Source: Antilocapra americana
Lineage: Eukaryota > Chordata > Mammalia > Artiodactyla > Antilocapridae
DNA: 64,000 nucleotides
Direction: 5' to 3'
NCBI GenBank assembly: GCA_007570785.1
Contig: ML664152.1
Span: 5,822,683 to 5,886,682 of the forward strand
The notes beneath the pieces are model-generated. The model was not told where the DNA came from, searched no databases, and saw only the letters and a program-made list of their open reading frames with translations. The translations under genes were made by a program, and so were the position numbers. Positions 57,408 through 64,000 of the stretch are shown here, piece after piece (the first letter of the stretch is position 1; the number at the start of each line of letters is the position of its first letter).

Positions 57408-57695
57408 ATGGGCTTCCCTGGTAGCTCAGCTGGTAAAGAATCCACCTGCAATGCAGGAGTTGCCGGTTCAATTCCTGGGTTAGAAAGATCCTCTGGAGAA
57501 GGGATAGGCTACCCACTCCAGCATTCTTGGGCTTTCCTGGTGGCTCAGCTGGTTAAGAATCAGCCTGCAATGTGGGAGACCTGGGTTCAGTCCCTGGGTT
57601 GGGAAGATCCCCTGGAGAAGGGAAAGGTAATCCACTGCAGTATTCTGACCTGGAGAATTCCATGGACTGTATAGTCCATGGGGTCACAGATTTGG
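57408..57695 (+). mobile_element. Bov-tA2-type SINE dimer
   Basis: A truncated first monomer (57408-57529, ending 'ccactccagcattctt') joins a second monomer (57530-57695) containing 'catggactgtatagtccatg', a mark of the dimeric Bov-tA2 form. Confidence 0.8.
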
Positions 57696-57764
57696 ACACT
57701 TTACCACTGAGCCACTCGGGGAGCCCATAATAAACTGTACTCCAACATAAAATAAAAAGTTAAA
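57696..57764. repeat. second copy of SINE-head/L1-tail junction
   Basis: The segment 57700-57766 ('ctttaccactgagccactcg ... aaaaagttaaata') is a diverged copy of 57336-57402 ('ctttactaccaagccactgg ... aaaaagtcaaata'), about four-fifths identical by eye. The Bov-tA2 dimer lies between the copies. Confidence 0.65.
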
Positions 57765-57772
57765 TACACACA

Positions 57773-57818
<46 letters not shown>
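57765..57818. repeat. (CA)n microsatellite
   Basis: About 26 CA units with one interruption at 57778-57781. Confidence 0.95.
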
Positions 57819-57819
<1 letters not shown>

Positions 57820-58742
57820 TTAAGAGAAAAGAAAAAAGATCCCTTCCTGATCAAGAGTTGACCACTTTTGGGCACCATTTTGGTTGCTTTGCATGGTCTT
57901 AAACAGGGAAATTTGGATCGGGGTGACTCGGGTCTCAAGAAATGCTGTCCAGTCAACCCCAGAACTGGATGTCAGCCTTCTTAATGTATCCCCCCTACCT
58001 CACCACAACCCTGACCATTGGAACAGAGCCTCCTTTTCACTAGTCCTCTCCCAGAAAAATGCTGTGGTGAGGGCAGGGATGGGGAGTATGAGATGGGACT
58101 TCCCGTCCAAGTTCTGCACTTCTGTTTGAATAGATGGGCTTTAGGGTGAGGGTGTGATCAGTGAGTTTATCTCAGTAAACATTAACTAAGTTACAGATCC
58201 AGCTTTAGGAAATGTCATCTGTAGACTTTTCAAGAAGTAGTCCAAGTTATTTTTTAAATGAATGGACTGCATCTCAAAAGAATAAAAGCAGTGTAAAAAC
58301 CAAAGCTCACTTGAGGCCTGCGGGTGGATTGGAGAGACTTCTATTTGCTTTCAACCCTGTGCTCAGAGGGACTAGATCCTGTGTTCTGTATGCATGTCCC
58401 GTCATCCATGTGTGGAAACTGAGGCTTGTCTTAGCCACGCATCCAGGGTCTAAAGGCCTGGCTGGTGGTGACATTAAACCCAGAACTATCTCAGACAAAG
58501 CTCATCATCTGTTGTCCACTTTGATTTTGCTCCGGCCTGAGTTTGCCCAGGGAACTGGTGAAGCCCCCAAGCTGAAAGGGACCCTTCCGCAAACAACTCC
58601 CCTGACCCAGTGAAGTGCTACCTTCAACTGTACTGGGTTCACTGCTCTCAGAAGCCACTCCCTGCTCCCTCCATGGTTTCCCACCCTCAGTGTCTCCCCT
58701 GTAGATCCTCGAAGTTCATTTTCCCCAGGACATGGACTTCCC
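57819..58742. other. unannotated DNA with MIR fragment
   Basis: A minus-strand MIR is probable at about 58395-58520 ('catgtgtggaaactgaggct', 'attaaacccagaactatctc'). The 133-codon open frame at 58212-58613 crosses the MIR, so it is not a gene. Confidence 0.45.
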
Positions 58743-58752
58743 TTACACACTG

Positions 58753-58968
58753 TGAAAGTGAAAGTGCTAGTCACTCAGTTGTGTCCGACTCTTTGCAACC
58801 ACAGAGACCATAGCCCCCCAGGCTCCTCTGTCCATGGGATTCTCCAGGCAAGAATACTGGAGTGGATTGCCATTCCCTTCTCCAGCGGATCTTCCTGACC
58901 CAGGGATCGAACACTCATCTCCTACACTGCAGGCTGATTCTTTACTGTTGGGGCCACCAGGGCAGCCT
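58753..58968 (-). mobile_element. Bov-tA SINE with 10-bp TSD
   Basis: Full-length reversed copy from 'tgaaagtgaaagtgctagtc' to head 'gggccaccagggcagcc'. Perfect duplications ttacacactg at 58743-58752 and 58969-58978. Confidence 0.9.
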
Positions 58969-59138
58969 TTACACACTGGCCCTCCTCAAATGCCTATGTC
59001 ATGAAAAGAGTGGGGGGTGGTCTTCATATGAGGTTTGTGCAGGGAGTCTTGTCAGGGAAGATGGAAGCCCATTCTAGGCTGGGCCATGGGCACTGCATCA
59101 CATGATTTCAGATTCATGGCCATCTCATTACTGATATT

Positions 59139-59330
59139 CTGTTCTTAGTCACTCAGTTGTGTACGGCTCTTTGTGACCCTGTGGACCTTGGCCCACCAGA
59201 CTCCTCTGCCCTTGAATTTCCCAGGCAAGAATACTGGAGTGGGTTGCCATTTCTTTCTTCCGACCCAGGGATCAAACCTAGGTCTCCTACCTGATAGGCG
59301 GATTCTTTACTGCTGAGCTACAGCAGTGAT
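59139..59330 (-). mobile_element. Bov-tA SINE with 12-bp TSD
   Basis: Reversed copy from 'ctgttcttagtcactcagtt' to 'tactgctgagctacagcagt'. Perfect duplications attactgatatt at 59127-59138 and 59331-59342. The insertion is at the edge of a MIR. Confidence 0.9.
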
Positions 59331-59338
59331 ATTACTGA

Positions 59339-59450
59339 TATTAGGATCTCCATTTATGGAAGAGGGAGTAAAGGCTTAGGAAGGGTGGGAAATCCTCCAA
59401 GGTCATGTGCCAGCAGGAGAGACTGAGTCTGGAGCCAACTCTCTGCCCCA
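59339..59450 (-). mobile_element. MIR SINE fragment
   Basis: Reversed MIR: 'gatctccatttatggaagag', 'aaatcctccaaggtcatgtg', 'gactgagtctggagcc'. Confidence 0.55.
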
Positions 59451-60107
59451 AACCCCTTGGCTTGCCACCCTGCCACCCAGGTCATGACAGGCACGCCTGG
59501 CTATGTGGAGGTGGCAGGGGTAGGTGGAGGGGCTGAGACCATTGCAATAGACAAATAGGGGCAAACGTCCAGAAACACCATCAATGGCTTGAAGTATATG
59601 TGTTGGTTCCAAAGTGTTTCTAGTGTCATTGGGAAGTTCCAGAGGCTGTCTGCTCCCTGTCGTGGCCCTTCCCTCCCTCATGCAGTGAACATGCAAAGCT
59701 GATGTCTGATGCTGCTCAGGGCAACTCTGCAGCCCAGCCTGCTGTGAGGGACCAGGACAAGCCCTTCATGCATCATCTCACACAGTCCCCACAGCCTCTG
59801 GTGTCACAGTCAGAGCTATTCTACAGCTCAGGGGGCACAGGCTCCCCGGGTGTGAATGGCAGGCGCCAAGGCCATGCTTCTGGTCACTGCTCTCAGCCTC
59901 TTTGGCTTCTCACGTGCTTTTGGCTTTTATAAAATATTGAAACAGCAACTTGGGAATAACAAGTGGAACTTAGAAGCGAGGCTTTTCCATTTGCTAAGAC
60001 ACCCATACAGATGAAGTTCCAGAGATCACTGGGCTTAATCATCTCACTGAAGGATCTCAGAGAAGAAATGTTTCCCCAGATTCTTGAAGATTAGCAAATA
60101 CATAGTA
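59451..60107. other. unannotated non-coding DNA
   Basis: A weak MIR-like patch may lie at 59765-59870. No gene is recognised. Open frames on both strands have no family resemblance. Confidence 0.4.
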
Positions 60108-60108
60108 C

Positions 60109-60235
60109 GTTCCTGGAGTAGGAAATGGCAACACACTCCAGTATTCTTGCCTGGAAAACTCTATGGACAAAGGAGCCTGATGGGCTATAGTCCATGGGGT
60201 CACAAAGGGTCAGAAACAACTGAGCGACTGAGCAT
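60109..60235 (+). mobile_element. Bov-tA SINE, 5'-truncated
   Basis: From 'ttcctggagtaggaaatggc' to 'aacaactgagcgactgagca'. Confidence 0.8.
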
Positions 60236-60808
60236 GTATGCATTTAACCTGGTCCACGTTATGCCTTGCTTTACAGCTTTTTACTTACATGATAATGAAT
60301 ACATGGCTTAGTTTCCTTATTTAGAAAAAAATTGATACTTGCCTCTCAAGTTCAATTTAACTATCAAATGCAACCTGAAAGGTATTTTACATTTGAAAAA
60401 GTTTGCCTGATGGATTAACCACAACAATGATAGTAATGGCTACCGTATTATTTTTCTGGGGTTGCCCTAACATATTAGCGCAGACTGGGAGGCTTAAAGC
60501 AGCAGAAACAATCGCTCTCATAGATGTAAAGCCTTGGAATCTGAGATCAAGGTGCCACAGGGCTGCGCTCCCTCTGAGAGCTCTCAGGAGGAGTACTTCT
60601 GAGTACTTTCTGAGTCTTGTATCACCCACTGGTGCTGGTGGACCTTGATGTTTCTTGATTTGTACACACATTATCTCATCTCTGTTCCATCATCTCATGG
60701 TCTTCTGATTAAATTAATCCTTTTAAAAAATGCATGATGCCTGTCTCAAAACAATAAAATTAACCTATAAGCCAAAAGACATCCGAGGCCTACTCATCGT
60801 TTTGTTCT
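60236..60808. other. unannotated DNA with probable old repeat
   Basis: The stretch 60430-60680 ('ttttctggggttgccctaac', 'cagactgggaggcttaaagc', 'gatcaaggtgccacagggct') is a common mammalian interspersed repeat whose class I cannot assign safely. Confidence 0.45.
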
Positions 60809-60990
60809 GAAAGTGTTGGTTGCTCAGTTGTGTCCAATGTTTTTCAACTTCATGGATGCCAGGCTTCTCTGTCCATGGAATATTCCAGGCAAGACTACTG
60901 GAGGGGGTTGCCATTTCCTTCTCCGGGGGATCTTCCTGACCCAGAGATCGAACCTTTCACTGCAGGAAGGTTCTTTACCGTCCAGGTCAC
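60809..60990 (-). mobile_element. Bov-tA SINE
   Basis: Reversed, 'tgaaagtgttggttgctcag' to 'ttctttaccgtccaggtcac'. Its tRNA-like head is damaged. Confidence 0.8.
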
Positions 60991-61002
60991 CACTGCACAC
61001 AG

Positions 61003-61135
61003 GGTATGCATGTGGTAGTCACTCAGTCATCTCCAACTCTTTGCAATCCATGGAATGGAGCCTACCAGGCTCCTCTGTCCATGGAATTCTTTAGTCAAGA
61101 ATATTGGAGTGCATTGCCATTTCCTTCTCCAGCAC
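61003..61135 (-). mobile_element. Bov-tA SINE, head missing
   Basis: Reversed tail and body only: 'gtggtagtcactcagtcatc' to 'atttccttctccagcacaca'. It is in tandem with the preceding copy but diverged from it, so it is an independent insertion. Confidence 0.75.
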
Positions 61136-61695
61136 ACAATATATAGAAGATGTATAAATAGGAGACATTCTTGCTGGACTGAAACACATTTTTCCTGCCA
61201 TCGTCCCACTTCCAGAGAACTCTCATCACCCTGACTGCCGCCGTCCAGCTTCCACATTATGTAGGAGAAGACTCCTGGCCAACACCTGTTCCTTGTTGAC
61301 ATTCTTAACCCTAGTTTCTTTTATTACAGCTTCAAGTTCACATTAGTAGGTCATTTCCAGTGGTGTTTATAAGTGGTATTTTAACTTTCCTATTTTGAAA
61401 TTAAGTATTTATTTTTGAAACATTCTATAGGTGTTGAATAATCAAGTCCCTCTTTGGAAATCAAAGAACATGAGACAAATGGTCTGAATAAGGAAGGAAG
61501 CAAAAGTGCTGTGTGCTTTTAGAGAAATGGCTTCCTTTGTTAAATCTTTGAGCTTCTGAGCCTTATTTCCATCTTCTTTTCTGCTTGGCCTTTTCTTTGT
61601 TTACAGTTGCTGAGCTCTGCTGGTGGCATTCTTCATGAGTATCAGGAATACATCCTGACTCTAAACAGGTTCTTCCCTCTCAAGAGGCTTGCTTA
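61136..61695. other. unannotated non-coding DNA
   Basis: No gene or repeat is recognised. Confidence 0.45.
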
Positions 61696-61908
61696 GGGCT
61701 TCCCAGGTGGCTCAGCTACAAAGATTTTGCCTGCAATGCAGGAGATGTAGGAGACCCAGGTTTGACCCCCGGGTGGGTGGGAAAGATCCCCTGCAGGAGG
61801 AAATGGCAACCCATTGCAGTATTCTTCCTCGGAAAATACCCTGGACAGAGGAGTCTCATGGGCTAAAGTCCATGGGGCTGCAAAGAGTTGGACATGACTG
61901 AGCACTTC
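61696..61908 (+). mobile_element. Bov-tA SINE
   Basis: From 'agggcttcccaggtggctca' to 'ggacatgactgagcacttca', nearly full length. Confidence 0.9.
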
Positions 61909-64000
61909 AGGACCATACACTGACGCCGTCTGTTATGACATCTACCAGGTCTGAATTTAGATTTACTTCGATTACTTACTTTCTATGATTTTCAGAGCAG
62001 TACATATTGCTGAATTTGAGTACATTTCTTCAGTCTTTCTGGACATCAATACATTAGAAAAATAATTCTTCCTTGAGTGTAGTCTTGTTGTTTCATTTAT
62101 TAAGGTTCATTTAACTAGATTTAATATGCTGCAACTTGTAAAACATTGGCCTCAGGTCTTATAATACATGTATATCTATATCTGAAAACTCACAGGTTTG
62201 CAGATGTTAGCCCAAAATACCTTTCCTCATTACTATGTCTTGATTTTTAAAAATTTCTAGCTCTCAGTACTCTCTTACTTCTCAATAGATTAAAAAATTC
62301 ATATAGGGTCTGCCTCAGATGGAGACCCTGTAAGAAAGGAATATCCATGTGTATAAATCACAGAAACCCACTGTATCATAATGCTGAGCACATGTTACTG
62401 TTGTCTAACAGATATGTTTAAAATTGCAGCTCTGGAAAAGACTTCTGTTCACTTAATTAGCAAGAAACCAACTTTCAATTCATTAAATAAACTAGACCAA
62501 AATAAGTGGCATGAACATAATTTACTTATGATGACAGCTTTTGAGGAGGGTTATTTTTACAATTCTTTTCTTAAAAACCTTGAATTTGAGATTTTCAGTG
62601 CATTCTTGCATATTTAGAACATTACCTGATGCTTATGAGAATGGGCCTTATTCTGTTTGTAAATTCACCTTCCACATAGATTCCCTTTCAAAGATATGCT
62701 TAAAAGCATCTGTTTCTACAGCATGGTGTGAAGTAAATGTTGAAATAGGCTCCATTGTGGACACTTCTGGGTTGGTTAGACTGTAGCAATGTGAATTGCC
62801 TTTTCCTGCTTAAAAATCAACACATATTCTTTTTGTAAAATGTGAAAACATACATCAACAAAAATAAAACTAAGGATGACCAGTACAAATGACAATATTT
62901 TGATGTACAGAGATCTCAGCTGTATCAAGGCTACTTTGATAGGCAGCTGCATTTTCTTCTCTCATTTGCAACATACAGTTCATGTGTTAATACAATGTTT
63001 TCTCTCTGTGGTTAGGTGGCTGGCTCAGTATTATTTGTTGGTGGAATGATGTGGCTAAAACTGGGCTGGAATGCATCCAAGAAGGAACAGGATGGAAAAA
63101 ATGGATGTTTTAGGGCATTTTGACATAAAGCAATGGAGAAAAAGTAGGACTGAAGAGCAGATCATTTCTTTTTGTCACTGTTTATTATCCATCTCTTTCC
63201 TGATTTATGTTTTTTAAGTTTTTGTGTCCTATCCAGAAAATTTTATTTGTGGCTCCTTTACTAAGCTTCGGACAACTGGGGAGGATATAAGTCATATTTG
63301 GTGAGGGTAGAATACACAAAGAAAGCAAAACGTGGTTGTGGTACCCCAGAAGCTCACCCTGAGGTAAGAGGGTGATGAAGGAATGAACTGTAATGCAGAT
63401 TGAAGGGAAGAGGATTGTGTGCATGTGAAAGGAGAGTCTGTTAATCCCATGGGAGGAGGAGAGAGAAATCGGTTCTCTCTGGAAAAATCAATGGAAGCTT
63501 CTTAAGGAATTGTTGTTTGATCTGTATTCTGCTTTCTTGCGAATCTAAATGAAGCTTAATTAATGTTTAGTGAATGAATTTGTGAGTAAAGGGTGTTTCG
63601 CTTTTCTGTTTTTCGGTTGTGCCTATAAAGAGGAAGTGAGCAAGCATCAGATGTAAAAGGAAGGGCCCATGAGCTTGACAGCTGATGGTTAGTCAATATT
63701 TGTTAAGGATTCGTGAATTCCGATGAGGGTATCAAGGATGGAGCATATCTGAAAGTAAAGCATCTTTAAATATATAATGCATCGCAATATAAAAACATTT
63801 AGTTATTTCAACTGAAACTGTAGGTGATAGGGGCATAAGGAGGATGTCTTTTTATCATGTTTTTCCCATAGTAGCTAAGAAAAAATGGGAATATTAAAAT
63901 ATTTGTAAAAAATGGTTTTTTAGTAATAGGGTCATTAGACAAAAATGAGACGCATAAGGACTGCCCTGGATTATGTCCAGATAGAGAGAATATGCCTTAA
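61909..64000. other. 2.1-kb stretch without recognised repeats
   Basis: AT-rich, with no visible SINE, LINE or LTR, and no convincing exon. The 78-codon frame at 62381-62617 and the 79-codon minus frame at 63185-63424 are not recognisable. A TTAATTAG homeodomain-type core lies near 62454. Confidence 0.4.

Noticed and set aside
58212..58613. 133-codon plus-strand open frame
   Set aside because: It crosses a MIR fragment and has no recognisable motif.
2982..61908. Many similar ~200-bp units recalling a regularly spaced repeat array
   Set aside because: Spacing and orientation are irregular and each unit has its own TSD; these are dispersed Bov-tA SINEs, not CRISPR or satellite.

Overview
The window is non-coding DNA from a ruminant nuclear genome, most likely a bovid (cattle, buffalo, sheep or goat type). 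The evidence is the repeat content: about 25 tRNA-derived Bov-tA SINEs, about nine 5'-truncated BovB (RTE-class) LINE copies, CHR-type SINEs, artiodactyl L1 3' ends, and older mammal-wide repeats (MIR, L1M, MER, MLT1). The sequence is AT-rich and CpG-poor. I found no host gene with a supportable exon structure, no operon-like gene order and no CRISPR array. Almost every short reading frame that looks protein-like is transposon sequence. Species cannot be fixed from the sequence alone.

Layout: 1-15 kb holds an ancient L1 (about 3.2-5.3 kb), several SINEs, a (TA)n(CA)n tract, a young truncated L1 (10.3 kb), and two BovB copies. One of these (14.0-14.85 kb) still shows the YADD reverse-transcriptase core. 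15.5-18.2 kb is repeat-poor. 19.2-20.6 kb holds an ERV-type LTR and, right beside it, a processed retrocopy of SETD4 with poly(A), target-site duplication (TSD) and an intact 219-codon frame. 22-24.5 kb has two L1 3' ends pointing at each other and a young L1 with an 18-bp TSD. 27-33.8 kb is nested transposon territory: BovB inside a CHR SINE, a degenerate L1M, a U6 snRNA-L1 chimera, BovB inside an L1 3' UTR, a SINE inside L1, and a very short young L1. 34-50 kb alternates unique DNA with BovB, Bov-tA, L1 and a MER2-like transposon. 50.3-56.7 kb contains the two best candidates for conserved regulatory DNA, plus an MLT1-like LTR. 57-62 kb is dense in SINEs, including a duplicated SINE/L1-tail junction around a Bov-tA2 dimer. 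The last 2 kb look unique.

No set of genes works together here. What the window records is retrotransposition: L1-type machinery explains the SETD4 retrocopy, the U6-L1 chimera and the L1 copies with A-tails and TSDs, and presumably the CHR SINEs; BovB-type machinery is usually held to mobilise Bov-tA and BovB copies. Repeat family names are recognised from memory of consensus sequences and need RepeatMasker confirmation. TSDs were read directly from the sequence.
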